This document shows, piece after piece, positions 1 through 8,719 of a stretch of 43,195 nt of DNA (the first letter of the stretch is position 1; every line of letters begins with the position of its first letter). A program made the position numbers and the translations under genes. Origin of the DNA: Paenibacillus elgii NBRC 100335. GTDB taxonomy: Bacteria; Bacillota; Bacilli; Paenibacillales; NBRC-103111. The notes under the pieces were generated by a model that made no database searches, was not told the DNA's origin, and saw only the letters and a program-made list of their open reading frames with translations. The stretch covers positions 1 to 43,195 of the forward strand of contig NZ_BIMB01000062.1 of assembly GCF_004000865.1 (NCBI RefSeq), read 5' to 3'.

Positions 1-1056
1 CAGGCTCGTGCCCGGTGCCAGAGCCGCGGCCGCTGCCGGCGCGACGCGGCGCTTGAGCGCGAGCAGGCGCTCTACCGAGCGGTCGATCCGCTCCTCGCGG
101 ATGCGACCGCTCTCTACCGCCTGCACGAGCGCGTCCAGCGCCGTCTGCTGCCGCTCGATCCGGTGGCTGACCAGCACGAGGTCGGCCCCCGCCTCTACGG
201 CCATCACCGCGCCTTCGGCAATGCCGTAATGCTCGGCAATCGCGTTCATCTCCAGGCAATCGGTGACGACGACGCCGTCGTAGCCGAGCTCCTGCCGCAG
301 CAGCCCGTCGATGACGCGGGGCGACAGCGTCGCCGGCAGCCGCTCCGGCTCTACGGCCGGGAACAGCACGTGCGCGGTCATCACCGCGTCGACGCCAAGC
401 TCGGCCGCCCGGCGGAACGGCGCGAGCTCCAGGCGGTCCAGCCGCTCCCGCGGATGCGGCACGACCGGCAGCGCCGTATGCGAGTCCTCGCCCGTATCGC
501 CGTGGCCGGGAAAATGCTTCACCGTCGCGGCGATGCCCGCTTCTTGGTAGCCCTGCACGGCCGCCGTGCCGAGACGGCCGACCGTCTCCGCATCCCCGCC
601 GTACGAACGGACGCCGATGACCGGGTTCAACGGATTGTTGTTAATATCGAGACACGGCGCGAAGTTCATATTGATGCCCATCGCCTTCAGCTCGCTGCCC
701 GTGACCTTGGCCGCCTCATAAGCCGCCCCGGCATCTCCGGTCGCCCCCAACGCCATGCTGCCGGGAATCGGCGTCACGCCTTGATCGATACGCATCACCA
801 TCCCGCCCTCCTGATCGATCGCGATCAGGAGCGGCACGCCTCCATGGGCCAGCGCCTGCTGCTGCAGCGAGGCCGACAGCTTCGCTACTTGAGCCGGCTC
901 CGTCAGATTGCGGCGAAAATAAATAATTCCGCCGAGATGCTCTTCCCGGATCAGCCGTTCGATATCTTCCGACGGCTCCGTGCCGTGAAAACCGCACATC
1001 AGCATTTGACCGATTTTTTGCCGGAGCGTCAGCTCCCCGATTCCTTTAGACACCAT
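1..1056 (-). CDS. nagZ: Beta-N-acetylhexosaminidase, GH3 (NagZ-like), 3' end outside window
   Basis: A glycoside hydrolase family 3 enzyme, expected to release terminal N-acetylglucosamine from muropeptides or chitin-like sugars. The reverse strand is open from the ATG at 1056 to the window edge (352 codons), so the C-terminus is missing. The family signature KHFPGHGDTGEDSH is intact near residue 170; in NagZ enzymes its Asp-His pair acts as the general acid/base. An AIDQEGG motif lies near residue 75 and VVVTDCLEMNAI near residue 245. No signal peptide is visible at this start, which points to a cytoplasmic enzyme. An AGGAGG site lies 8-9 bases before the ATG. The start overlaps the end of the response-regulator gene by 11 bases, so the two are probably translationally coupled. 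Family assignment is firm; the physiological substrate is inferred. Confidence 0.92.
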   Translation of the reverse strand, partial: MVSKGIGELTLRQKIGQMLMCGFHGTEPSEDIERLIREEHLGGIIYFRRNLTEPAQVAKLSASLQQQALAHGGVPLLIAIDQEGGMVMRIDQGVTPIPGSMALGATGDAGAAYEAAKVTGSELKAMGINMNFAPCLDINNNPLNPVIGVRSYGGDAETVGRLGTAAVQGYQEAGIAATVKHFPGHGDTGEDSHTALPVVPHPRERLDRLELAPFRRAAELGVDAVMTAHVLFPAVEPERLPATLSPRVIDGLLRQELGYDGVVVTDCLEMNAIAEHYGIAEGAVMAVEAGADLVLVSHRIERQQTALDALVQAVESGRIREERIDRSVERLLALKRRVAPAAAAALAPGTSL

Positions 1057-2698
1057 CTGCCGCTTCCTCCTCTGTCTCAAGCTCCGTCACGCCCGGCTTA
1101 GCCCGTTCCCGGAACTCGGTAGGGGTCATCCCCTCATATTTGTGAAATACTTTCGTAAAATAGCGCCGCTCCGCGTAGCCCGCCAGCTTGCCGATTTGGG
1201 TAACGCTCTTGTCGCTGTGGAGGAGCAGCGATTTGGCCAGCTCCATCCGTTCGCGCGTCAAGTATTCTAGGAACGTCTCCTGATGATGCTGCTTGAACAG
1301 CAGGCTGAAATAGCTGTTGCTGATACCCAGATGCTGAGCCAGCTCCTCTACGCCCAGATCGCGGGCCACATGCTTCTGAATGTACTCCCGGGCGGAAGCC
1401 ATCAGCAGCTCGGGCGATTTGCGCCGGCCCGTGCTCACCTGCTGGCATTCCCGGATAAGCAGGTGTACGCATTCGACAAGTTCCTTCACGTTTAAGCTAT
1501 CCTCCAGTTTGGCCCAGACGGTCTGCTCCTGCGAGCTTCCGAGCAGCCCGACCGAACGCATTTCCCGCAGCAAATGCAGGCACAGGAAATGCAGCATCTG
1601 CTCGGCGCGCATCGAGTTGTGGCCGCCGGCCTCCTTGATGCTGCGGCCGAGCTCCTCAAGCGTCTGCTCAATCTTGGCGGAGTCTCCCTGCGTCAATCCG
1701 GTGGCGAGACCGTCAGCCAAGCCCCAGAACGAGCTTCCCGTCGCATCCGTTCCGGCCGTTTGCTCGTGAATCAGGATATGCCGGTTCTCCAGCGACAGCT
1801 GGAGGCCACGCTGCACTTTGCGGTAGGCGTCCGCCAGCTCTTCCGCCGCAAGCGGCGACGGGTACACCCCGACGCTGACGGACAGCTTGACGTACCGCTC
1901 CACCGCTTGCTGCACCTGCTCCGACCACGCCCTTAGCCGCTCCGTGGCGGTGGCGGCCATCGCTCCCGTCAGCGGCCCCGTCACGGGAAGCGGAATAAGC
2001 ACGCACCATTCCCCTTCCCGCGTCAGCAGCACCGCGTATTCGGCAAGCTCCGAGTTAAGCGCATCCTGCAGCACGTTGCGCACGGCAAAATGCACCAGCT
2101 TGCGCTCCCGTTCGTCCTGACGCGCAATCTGCGAATAATCGTCCAGATCGACGAGCAGCATCCAATAGCGCTGGTCGAGCCAGGAGCGGTCCCCCTCTTC
2201 GCGAAGCCGGTGCAGCGGAAACGACGTATAGTCCATCAGCAGGTCGAGCAAAATTTTTTCGTAAGCCAGTTCGGACAGCTCCCGCCATTTGGCTGTTTCC
2301 TTCAGCTCGTTGATCTTGATTTCGCGGATGCCCGCAGCCGTCCGCTCGATGACCAGTTGCAGCTCTTCGTAATCGATCGGCTTCAGGATATAGTCGCGCG
2401 CGCCATACTTGACAGCGGAACGGGCGTAGTCGAATTCCTGGAAGCCCGTCAGCATAATAATTTCGCCCTCGTAGCCGGACTCTCTCAGCTGCCGCAGCAG
2501 CTCGATGCCGTCCATAACCGGCATCCGGATATCCGACAAAATGAGATCCGGCTTCCCTTCGCGGGCCAGATCGAGCGCTTTGGCCCCGTTGGCTGCCGTG
2601 CCGATCAGCTCGATGTTCATCGCTTCCCAAGGAATGACCTTCTCCAGATTGCGGACGATATTGATTTCGTCATCCACCAGCATGGCTTTGATTTTCAT
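1046..2698 (-). CDS. YesN-type response regulator, REC plus AraC-type DNA-binding domain
   Basis: A two-component response regulator of about 550 residues. The N-terminal receiver domain shows the acidic pair in MLVDDE, the phosphoacceptor Asp in ILSDIRMPVMDG and the conserved Lys in YILKPID. The middle region is a helical linker typical of YesN proteins. The C-terminal 100 residues are a double helix-turn-helix AraC domain (LGVEELAQHLGISNSYFS and the later GYAERRYFTKVFHKYEG). The ATG at 2698 is chosen because it begins directly with the receiver domain; the reading frame is open further upstream but runs into the kinase gene. It sits 5 bases after the kinase stop, so the two form a pair. It probably activates genes for uptake or breakdown of a sugar, and NagZ follows it. 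Confidence 0.93.
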   Translation of the reverse strand: MKIKAMLVDDEINIVRNLEKVIPWEAMNIELIGTAANGAKALDLAREGKPDLILSDIRMPVMDGIELLRQLRESGYEGEIIMLTGFQEFDYARSAVKYGARDYILKPIDYEELQLVIERTAAGIREIKINELKETAKWRELSELAYEKILLDLLMDYTSFPLHRLREEGDRSWLDQRYWMLLVDLDDYSQIARQDERERKLVHFAVRNVLQDALNSELAEYAVLLTREGEWCVLIPLPVTGPLTGAMAATATERLRAWSEQVQQAVERYVKLSVSVGVYPSPLAAEELADAYRKVQRGLQLSLENRHILIHEQTAGTDATGSSFWGLADGLATGLTQGDSAKIEQTLEELGRSIKEAGGHNSMRAEQMLHFLCLHLLREMRSVGLLGSSQEQTVWAKLEDSLNVKELVECVHLLIRECQQVSTGRRKSPELLMASAREYIQKHVARDLGVEELAQHLGISNSYFSLLFKQHHQETFLEYLTRERMELAKSLLLHSDKSVTQIGKLAGYAERRYFTKVFHKYEGMTPTEFRERAKPGVTELETEEEAADGV

Positions 2699-2703
2699 GG
2701 CGA

Positions 2704-4518
2704 TCACCCGGTTGTTCGTTTTGGTATCGTGCAGCGAATGACCGTGCCGAAGCCCGGCCGGCTGCAAATCATCATGCCGTAGCGGCTGCCATAATGGATG
2801 CGCAGGCGGTCCGCCACATTCGGGATGCCAAGCCCGACCCGCTCCTCCGGCATCGGGGCTCCCGCTTCCGCCGAGCCGCTGGACCTGCTCCCCGGCGTCC
2901 CATGCAGACGAAGCAGCACGTCGTCCGGAATACCGGCCCCGTTGTCCTGTACCCACAGCACGACGGCGTCCTCCGTCTCTTCCGCGGCAATCCACAAGAA
3001 GCCCTTCTGCCGGTCGGGATCGCCCCTACTCTCCATCCCTTCGATGCCGTGCTGAATGCTGTTCTCCAGCAGCGGCTGCAGCGTCAGCTTCAGAATCGGT
3101 GTCGAGAACAACGCAGGCGGCACGTCGATTTCGTATTCAAATAAATCTTCAAAACGGTATTTCTGGATTTCCAAATAATTGCGCACATGATCAATTTCCA
3201 TCGACAGCGGAATTTCCTCTTTATGGTAAAAGCTAACGCGCAAAATCGTCCCCAGCCGCTGGACCATCCGGCTCACCTTGCGGCCTTCGTTTTGCGCCGC
3301 CAGCGCATTGATCGACTCCAGCGTATTGAACAGAAAATGCGGCTTGATCTGCGCCTGCATCAGCATCAGCTCCGCTTTGTTTTTCCGCTCCTGCTCCCGC
3401 TTCACGTCCTCCAGCAGCGTGCTGATCCGCTCGACCAGACTGTTGAAGCCGCGGGCGAGCGCGCTGGTCTCGTCCTTGCTGTTCGCTTCGACGCGGATGC
3501 CGAGATCGCCGATCTCCACCTTTTTCATAGAGTTCACAATGTACAAAATAAAGCGGATTATGCGCCCGACGAACAGCATGTTGAACAGCAGGGCGCTGAG
3601 CAGAGACAAGATCGTAATCGCGCCGATCCATTGGATCACTTGCATCGAGCGTCCGGACAAATACGCCCAAGGCGTGACGGAGACGACGCTCCAATTCATT
3701 TTGCCGAATTCGTCCAAATCCAGATGATGCACCGAAACGATGCTTTCCACGCCGTCGAATTTCATTTTGCCGCTCTCGTATTCTCCGCCCAGATGAATCG
3801 AGCCGTCGATGTGCGACGAAAGCGTTTGCCCCGAAAGCTTATCCTTGTTATCCACCATGATCAGCCCGTCCTGATTGACGATCATAAACCGGACGCCGTT
3901 GCTGTGGCTGGTGCCGAAATAGTTGAAAATGCGGTTCAGCTCGCTGAATTGAAACTGCTGCAGCAAAATCCCGCGGTTGTCGAGTGTATACGTGTCGTTG
4001 ATCACGCGGATCATCGTAAATAGCGGCTTATTGCCGGTCCAATTCTCGAATTCGTGCGGGCCGATCCAACGGGGCACGCCGTTCAGAGCCATCACTTCGC
4101 CGAACACGGGCAGCTTCGCAAGCTCGGCGAACGAAAGCGGCCTGTAGCCGATTTTGCCCTGACTGAACGACTGCCGTTCAAAATCGTACAGGGTCACCGA
4201 GTAGGCCGGAGTATAGGAAAGAAACGTTCGCTGCAGCAAACGGTCGTATTCAGTCAAAGTGACGGCGTCGACGCCGTCTTTGGCACCGAGCATCCGCTGG
4301 ATGTCTTCCCGCTGCATCGACGCTTGAGAGAAATAGTTCGCTTCCTTCAGCACGTACGTAATATTGCGGCCGACGGCCTTCAGCGTAAATTCGGACTGCT
4401 CCGCATAGTTTTGCTGGATGATGCTCTGCGACAGCAAATACGTGATCGTTCCGAGCACGAACAGCGGCGCCACAATAAACGCCATGAACCCCAAAAACAC
4501 TTTTTTCCGAAGATTCAT
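2704..4518 (-). CDS. YesM-type sensor histidine kinase
   Basis: A membrane sensor kinase of about 604 residues, partner of the response regulator just downstream. It has an N-terminal transmembrane helix (about residues 8-30), a large extracytoplasmic sensor region, a second transmembrane helix near residue 290, a HAMP-like linker, then the His_kinase domain with the phosphoacceptor His in QIKPHFLFNTLES. The ATPase domain shows the N box (ENSIQHGIE), the G1 box (DNGAGIPDD) and the G2 region (GLGIPNVADRL). The ATG at 4518 follows a TTG at 4521; the AAAGGAA site upstream fits either. It follows the sugar-binding lipoprotein gene after a stable hairpin. YesM/YesN systems usually answer to carbohydrates, and the lipoprotein may be a co-sensor; that is inference. 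Confidence 0.93.
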   Translation of the reverse strand: MNLRKKVFLGFMAFIVAPLFVLGTITYLLSQSIIQQNYAEQSEFTLKAVGRNITYVLKEANYFSQASMQREDIQRMLGAKDGVDAVTLTEYDRLLQRTFLSYTPAYSVTLYDFERQSFSQGKIGYRPLSFAELAKLPVFGEVMALNGVPRWIGPHEFENWTGNKPLFTMIRVINDTYTLDNRGILLQQFQFSELNRIFNYFGTSHSNGVRFMIVNQDGLIMVDNKDKLSGQTLSSHIDGSIHLGGEYESGKMKFDGVESIVSVHHLDLDEFGKMNWSVVSVTPWAYLSGRSMQVIQWIGAITILSLLSALLFNMLFVGRIIRFILYIVNSMKKVEIGDLGIRVEANSKDETSALARGFNSLVERISTLLEDVKREQERKNKAELMLMQAQIKPHFLFNTLESINALAAQNEGRKVSRMVQRLGTILRVSFYHKEEIPLSMEIDHVRNYLEIQKYRFEDLFEYEIDVPPALFSTPILKLTLQPLLENSIQHGIEGMESRGDPDRQKGFLWIAAEETEDAVVLWVQDNGAGIPDDVLLRLHGTPGSRSSGSAEAGAPMPEERVGLGIPNVADRLRIHYGSRYGMMICSRPGFGTVIRCTIPKRTTG

Positions 4519-4550
4519 CAAATGCCTGTCGTTCCTTTCTTATGCCGAAG

Positions 4551-4585
4551 GGTTCGCCGCTATGCTGCCGCTCTTCCGGCGAACC
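4551..4585 (-). promoter_or_regulatory. Intercistronic stem-loop between binding protein and kinase
   Basis: A perfect 9-base inverted repeat (GGTTCGCCG, 4551-4559, and CGGCGAACC, 4577-4585) with a 17-base loop begins 3 bases after the stop of the substrate-binding protein gene. No T-run follows. It is therefore more likely an mRNA-stabilising or processing hairpin than a full terminator. It could keep the binding-protein message more abundant than the kinase message. Confidence 0.5.
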
Positions 4586-4588
4586 GCA

Positions 4589-5923
4589 TCATCTCTTCGC
4601 TTCTTTGTTAGCGACTTCCTGCACCCGCTGAAGCTTCTCCACCACCTGCTCCGCCGTCAGCTTGCCGCCGACAAACTCCTGCATGCCCGTTTCAAGCGCT
4701 TCGCGGACTTTGGCCTGAACGACCGCATCGAACGCCGGAAACTGCTTGAACCGGGTCGTCTGCATGATTTCATCCACAATCGGATAAAAACCCGACTGAT
4801 CGATCAGCTTCATGGCGGGCAGGACGCCGTTTTCTTTCAACTGACGCCGCTGCATTTCGTCGCTGTACATAATGCGGATGAACGCTTTAACGGCTTCCTT
4901 CTCCTGTTCGCTGAGGTTCGCGGCGAAGCCATAGCCGTTCGAGTAGCTGCCGTTAATCCAGCCGTCGCCCTTCCCCCCGGTATCCGGGAAGTTGAAAAAG
5001 CCGACGTCGTTCGCGATCTTCGACCACTGGGGATCGGCAATCGCCCCGCTCGCCCAGCTTCCGTCGAACAGCATCGCCGCGTTGCCCGCGCGGAATTTGT
5101 ACTGCTGCTCCGCATATTTAAGACCGAGGCTGCCTTCCTGGAAGTAGCCCCTTTTGACGAACAGCTCGTAGCGCTTGAAGCCGTCAAGCACGTCGGGATC
5201 GGTCCATTTGCGCGATCCGCTGACGAAGCCCTCGACGGAATCGGGTCCGGCCGTACGCACCCAAAGCGTGTTCATCAGCATGTTGATCACCCAGCCGTCC
5301 GCCGCGGCAAGCGCAAACGGCGTAATGCCGTTGGCCTTCGCCTTCTCTGCGATGGCGATAAGCTCCTCCCACGTTTTGGGTACTTCTACCCCCAGCTCCT
5401 TAAATATCTTCTTATTATAGTACACGCCTTCCACGAAGGACGCCGTCGGCAGTCCGTAAATTTTACCGTCAACCGTGAACTCGTCCAAATCGAAAAAGCG
5501 GTCCTTAAGCTTCATCTCCTCCAAAATCGGGGTCAAATCCAGCAGCCGTCCGGCTTTGACATACTTCTGCGTATCCGAGCCGCCGAACAAGTCGAATATT
5601 TTGGGCGGCGAGCCCGCGGCCATCTCGGCCGGAAGCTTCTCGAAACGGTTGACCTTGTCTTCGATGCCCTCCAGCTCCACCGTCAGCCCGGGAACGGCAG
5701 CTTCCATCCTCTTGGCGACGTCTTCCAGCAGCTTCAGCTTGAGCCTGGCATCGTCACGGACCTGGGTATGCCGCAGCGAGATCGTAAACGGCTTCGCCTG
5801 CCTTAGGCCGCCCGCCTGATCGCCTCCCGCAGGGGCTGGCGCACCGAGCTGACCGCACCCAGTGGCAAGGCCCGAACACAGCAGCAGCGAGACGAATTGG
5901 AGCGGCCGCCGTTCGTTTATCAT
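4589..5923 (-). CDS. ABC-transporter sugar-binding lipoprotein (extracellular solute-binding family 1)
   Basis: A 444-residue exported lipoprotein. The N-terminus has a hydrophobic signal and the lipobox LATGC (Cys near residue 23), followed by a Gly/Ala/Pro-rich linker. The body matches family 1 sugar-binding proteins: YGLPTASFVEGVYYNKKIFKE, PKTWEELIAIAEKAKANG, and an AAMLFDGSW segment. The ATG at 5923 follows a good GGAGG site. It is the first gene of the operon with the YesM/YesN-like pair and NagZ. No permease genes lie beside it, so it either works with a permease elsewhere or acts as a ligand sensor for the kinase. The family is certain; the sugar is unknown. Confidence 0.93.
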   Translation of the reverse strand: MINERRPLQFVSLLLCSGLATGCGQLGAPAPAGGDQAGGLRQAKPFTISLRHTQVRDDARLKLKLLEDVAKRMEAAVPGLTVELEGIEDKVNRFEKLPAEMAAGSPPKIFDLFGGSDTQKYVKAGRLLDLTPILEEMKLKDRFFDLDEFTVDGKIYGLPTASFVEGVYYNKKIFKELGVEVPKTWEELIAIAEKAKANGITPFALAAADGWVINMLMNTLWVRTAGPDSVEGFVSGSRKWTDPDVLDGFKRYELFVKRGYFQEGSLGLKYAEQQYKFRAGNAAMLFDGSWASGAIADPQWSKIANDVGFFNFPDTGGKGDGWINGSYSNGYGFAANLSEQEKEAVKAFIRIMYSDEMQRRQLKENGVLPAMKLIDQSGFYPIVDEIMQTTRFKQFPAFDAVVQAKVREALETGMQEFVGGKLTAEQVVEKLQRVQEVANKEAKR

Positions 5924-5963
5924 CCGTACCCCTCCTTCGGGAACCGCCAGTTATCCACTCTCG

Positions 5964-5969
5964 ATTATA
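5964..5969 (-). promoter_or_regulatory. Likely -10 box for the binding-protein/two-component operon
   Basis: The reverse strand reads TATAAT here, about 40 bases before the ATG at 5923. The -35 region is weak (TGCCGT at an 18-base distance). The placement in the only gap before the operon supports it as the sigma-A promoter. Confidence 0.45.
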
Positions 5970-6097
5970 GTACGCACCCCGCCGCGGACGGCAGGGTTTG
6001 ATTTTCACAACAGGGGGATAAATTCGTCTAATGAATTGGGTATATTTGGAGTATGCCACGGCGGCGGGGAAAAGGGAAGAGGGAAGGGGCGGGAGTG

Positions 6098-6703
6098 TTA
6101 CGAGAAATCGGTATGCAGCCTGTACTTTCCGCAGGTGGGACATTGAAATAGATAAAGACCAATATCGTCAGTGAGCTGATTCAGCGATAACCCGCAACTT
6201 TCTTGCAGCCGTTCCATTTCCTCTTGCAGCTCTTCCTTGAGGTCCATCCATTTGTCTTGGTCCAAATACCCGATAAACGCACAAAACTCGTCACAATGCC
6301 TCAACCACTGAGGCTCCTGCCAGGATGAATAACTCGGCGTCCGAAATAGCAGCTCGTGCAACGACTGATCATGGATAGGTTCAATTTGTTCACTGCCCAT
6401 AAAATACATGTACTGATTCGTATCGTCGTTAAAGACGACCGACAACAAACCGCTGTTATACTCGACCGCTCCGTGAAAAGTGCCGTTAAACTTTTGGGCG
6501 GCCTGCCCGTCATAAATACACCATGGGCAGATCGCGTCTACATCATCGATGCAATAAAACGGCCCTGAATAAACATAATTCGTGTCCCGGCTGCAAACCG
6601 TACAACGACGTGCAGGACCTTGCTTGAACAGTCCGAGCCGGTAAGCGTTGGGATGATATTTGAAATGGGGCAGGTTCTCGTCGATCACATTTTTGCACAT
6701 CAC
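6098..6703 (-). CDS. CbrC family (UPF0167) cysteine-rich protein
   Basis: A protein of about 200 residues in the CbrC/UPF0167 family. The family pattern is clear: LPHFKYHPNAY near the start, then Cys pairs in CTVCSRD, the YSGPFYC stretch, ICPWCIYDGQAAQKF, and a terminal CPTCGKYR. The Cys pairs suggest zinc binding. The E. coli member is named for colicin E2 tolerance, and relatives occur as apparent immunity genes in toxin loci. The start is GTG 6703 or ATG 6700; the GAGGA site fits the GTG slightly better. It is the last gene of the payload region, so an immunity or self-protection role is possible but unproven. No signal peptide is seen, so it would act in the cytoplasm. Confidence 0.85.
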   Translation of the reverse strand: MMCKNVIDENLPHFKYHPNAYRLGLFKQGPARRCTVCSRDTNYVYSGPFYCIDDVDAICPWCIYDGQAAQKFNGTFHGAVEYNSGLLSVVFNDDTNQYMYFMGSEQIEPIHDQSLHELLFRTPSYSSWQEPQWLRHCDEFCAFIGYLDQDKWMDLKEELQEEMERLQESCGLSLNQLTDDIGLYLFQCPTCGKYRLHTDFS

Positions 6704-6725
6704 AATCTATGTCCTCTCTGTTTGA

Positions 6726-6833
6726 TCATTCGTATTTCTCTCCGTCCCATCTCCATAAATGCCGGTTGACCACAATATCTTTCCATTGAAGTTCGGGATT
6801 ATCGATAACGCCTAGTGTTCGGAATTCAATGAT
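6726..6833 (-). pseudogene. Possible remnant of a protein C-terminus
   Basis: In the gap between two genes the reverse strand has a short open frame without a start codon. It ends at the stop 6726-6728 and reads VIDNPELQWKDIVVNRH and then LWRWDGEKYE. The composition looks like real protein, and WRWDGxxY endings are common in exported beta-rich proteins. It may be the tail of a deleted effector or immunity gene. The evidence is by eye only. Confidence 0.3.
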
Positions 6834-7917
6834 TCACAAACTCAACCTGTTCTCCGTTAATCGTCACCTGAATCGTAGACGGATTCTGGCTGATAAACGG
6901 CGGTAGCTTCGAGTGCATGTTAGCGAAATCCGCGTCGGCAAACACGTTTTCGTCAAAATCAATTTCTTCAGATGTAAATGCATGCCATTCCTTGCCAAGC
7001 CACTTTTGCCAATCGTCATAAAACTGGTCTTTTTTGAATGTTAATTCAACACCGTCTTGTATCATGACTACGTTCTCGACACGGCCTTCAGGACAATAAA
7101 TAAGAATCGGAATTTGAATTTTATTGCCGTCCGGATAACGTTGACCATAAGCCTTCAATCCCAATCCTACACCATCCGCCCCGGCGACAAAATCAACTTC
7201 CTTGGAAAACGGATAGATGGCTTGATAATTTTTAAAAAAAGATGGGTTTGTTTTCGTTGGCGGCAAGATCAACGAGTCGTTACAAGGCTTTGTGAGTTCT
7301 CCGAGTTCATTCCCCCACGTTTCCCTGTTAACTTCAACCGCTTTGTTTAATGGATCTGCATCCGTTACAGGTACCTGAGGTGTAAAACCATTGTTCTCCC
7401 CAAATACCATAGGTTCGTAATACCGGGTTACTTCATTATCCGGAAATCCAACGACTCCATTTAACACCCCCGTTCTCTGGGAATGAATCGTTGCAAATAC
7501 CAGAGAGTTCGCATACTTGTCATTACGGGTAACGAATATCGGATTATCCTTCATAAATACCGATTGTTCCGGATGATTGGCAGGAACGGATTGTTTGGTC
7601 ATGATGAAATGTAACAAGGGAAAAATTCGTAAACCTGATTGATAATCAACCGTTCCGTCTTGGATGGAAAACTGCCCCCGATTCTCCAATGCCTTTTGAC
7701 ACGCAATAATTTCCTTCGAGGCTGGCTCAGGGGTATTTTTCGGAATGCTTTTCTTCGGTCCGGCATTTTTTTCTTCGTTTTCCGTTTTGATGTTATCGTT
7801 ATTCACGGCGACTTTTAAACTTTCGGGAGATTTCGAATCCATATTTCCCGTACATGCAGTTAGCATGGAAAGGATGGCCGTGACGACCATCCATCGCAGC
7901 AGACGCTTCAAAAACAT
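6826..7917 (-). CDS. Lipoprotein of unknown function, second candidate immunity gene
   Basis: A 363-residue lipoprotein. A basic N-terminus (MFLKRLLRW), a hydrophobic stretch and the lipobox LTAC place the mature protein on the outer face of the membrane. A Lys/Glu/Pro-rich linker (about residues 30-65) leads to a folded domain that I do not recognise. The ATG at 7917 follows an AGGAGAGG site. It is transcribed after the IseA-like lipoprotein and the muramidase/peptidase effector. That position suggests it may be a second immunity factor for the two-enzyme effector. Codon use and A+T richness match the neighbouring payload genes rather than the core cluster. Confidence 0.8.
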   Translation of the reverse strand: MFLKRLLRWMVVTAILSMLTACTGNMDSKSPESLKVAVNNDNIKTENEEKNAGPKKSIPKNTPEPASKEIIACQKALENRGQFSIQDGTVDYQSGLRIFPLLHFIMTKQSVPANHPEQSVFMKDNPIFVTRNDKYANSLVFATIHSQRTGVLNGVVGFPDNEVTRYYEPMVFGENNGFTPQVPVTDADPLNKAVEVNRETWGNELGELTKPCNDSLILPPTKTNPSFFKNYQAIYPFSKEVDFVAGADGVGLGLKAYGQRYPDGNKIQIPILIYCPEGRVENVVMIQDGVELTFKKDQFYDDWQKWLGKEWHAFTSEEIDFDENVFADADFANMHSKLPPFISQNPSTIQVTINGEQVEFVNH

Positions 7918-7958
7918 CCTCCTCTCCTACTCGGTGAAACGGTTGCGAGCTCTTCCCA

Positions 7959-8702
7959 TTACAAGAAATGCTGCGGCTCCGTATCGACTCTCCAGCCTGA
8001 TTTATCGATGTATTTAAACGTTATTTCGATCGTCTTCGCTTCCACCGAAGCATCAAGCAATCCCACTTTAAAAAGAAACGTCGCTTTATTTCCGTCTTTT
8101 GTGGTCTTTGTTACCTTAATACTGCTCCAGTCATACATGGAGCCCCAGTCCAAGGGACTAAAGGCTAGTTTATTGTCCTTTTTCCGTAGATCTAGCTGAC
8201 CGATAATAGTAGCGGCAATAGGGGAAGTGAAGACTTCTTCCAAGTACTTTTGAATTTTCTCTTTGGAATTCAGCTCAGCGCAAATAAAAGCATATCCGCC
8301 ATCCTCGTCGTTGATATAGTTGAACTCATCGCAAGGACCACCTTTTTGCAGCAGCTTGTAGTTTCTGTCCCGAGCCTCATCCATAAGTTTAATGGCTGCA
8401 TCAGCCGTTAGTTCAGGCGTTGACTCCGACGCTGTTTCGATTTTCGGTGCCGGTGTTGTTCCGGTTTTCTGTGCCGGGGTTGCTGCCGATGCTGAAGGCG
8501 TCGCCGGCGTTGTTGGGGATACCGAATTTTGTTGGCTTGGCCCGTCATTTTTTCCGGCAGGCTGCACGCTTTCTGCAGGAGTACTCTGATGATTCTGTCC
8601 TGCACAACCGGCAACGAGCACGAGAATAAACAAAGCTATTGCTATTAACCATCGTTTTACTATTTTTCCCTTCAGCTTCAAAAATACTTTATCGTTCAGC
8701 AT
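7959..8702 (-). CDS. IseA-like lipoprotein, likely peptidase inhibitor/immunity protein
   Basis: A lipoprotein of about 247 residues with lipobox LVAGC, a Ser/Thr/Pro/Ala-rich linker (about residues 35-100) and a C-terminal domain of about 145 residues. That domain resembles the IseA (YoeB) inhibitor of cell-wall DL-endopeptidases: AAIKLMDEARDRNYKLL, then EKIQKYLEEVFTSPIAATII, then a beta-rich end with YIDKSGWRVDTEP. B. subtilis IseA blocks NlpC/P60 autolysins by contacting their catalytic Cys region. The ATG at 8702 has a perfect AGAGGAG site; the upstream ATG at 8723 overlaps the preceding stop but has no such site. It directly follows an effector that ends in a Cys peptidase, so immunity is the natural reading. 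The IseA match is by eye and should be confirmed. Confidence 0.65.
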   Translation of the reverse strand: MLNDKVFLKLKGKIVKRWLIAIALFILVLVAGCAGQNHQSTPAESVQPAGKNDGPSQQNSVSPTTPATPSASAATPAQKTGTTPAPKIETASESTPELTADAAIKLMDEARDRNYKLLQKGGPCDEFNYINDEDGGYAFICAELNSKEKIQKYLEEVFTSPIAATIIGQLDLRKKDNKLAFSPLDWGSMYDWSSIKVTKTTKDGNKATFLFKVGLLDASVEAKTIEITFKYIDKSGWRVDTEPQHFL

Positions 8703-8719
8703 GACGTACTCCTCTATCC

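Noticed and set aside
163..1101. A 312-codon plus-strand open frame at the window start
   Set aside because: It lies antisense to the NagZ gene, whose active-site motif is clear on the minus strand.
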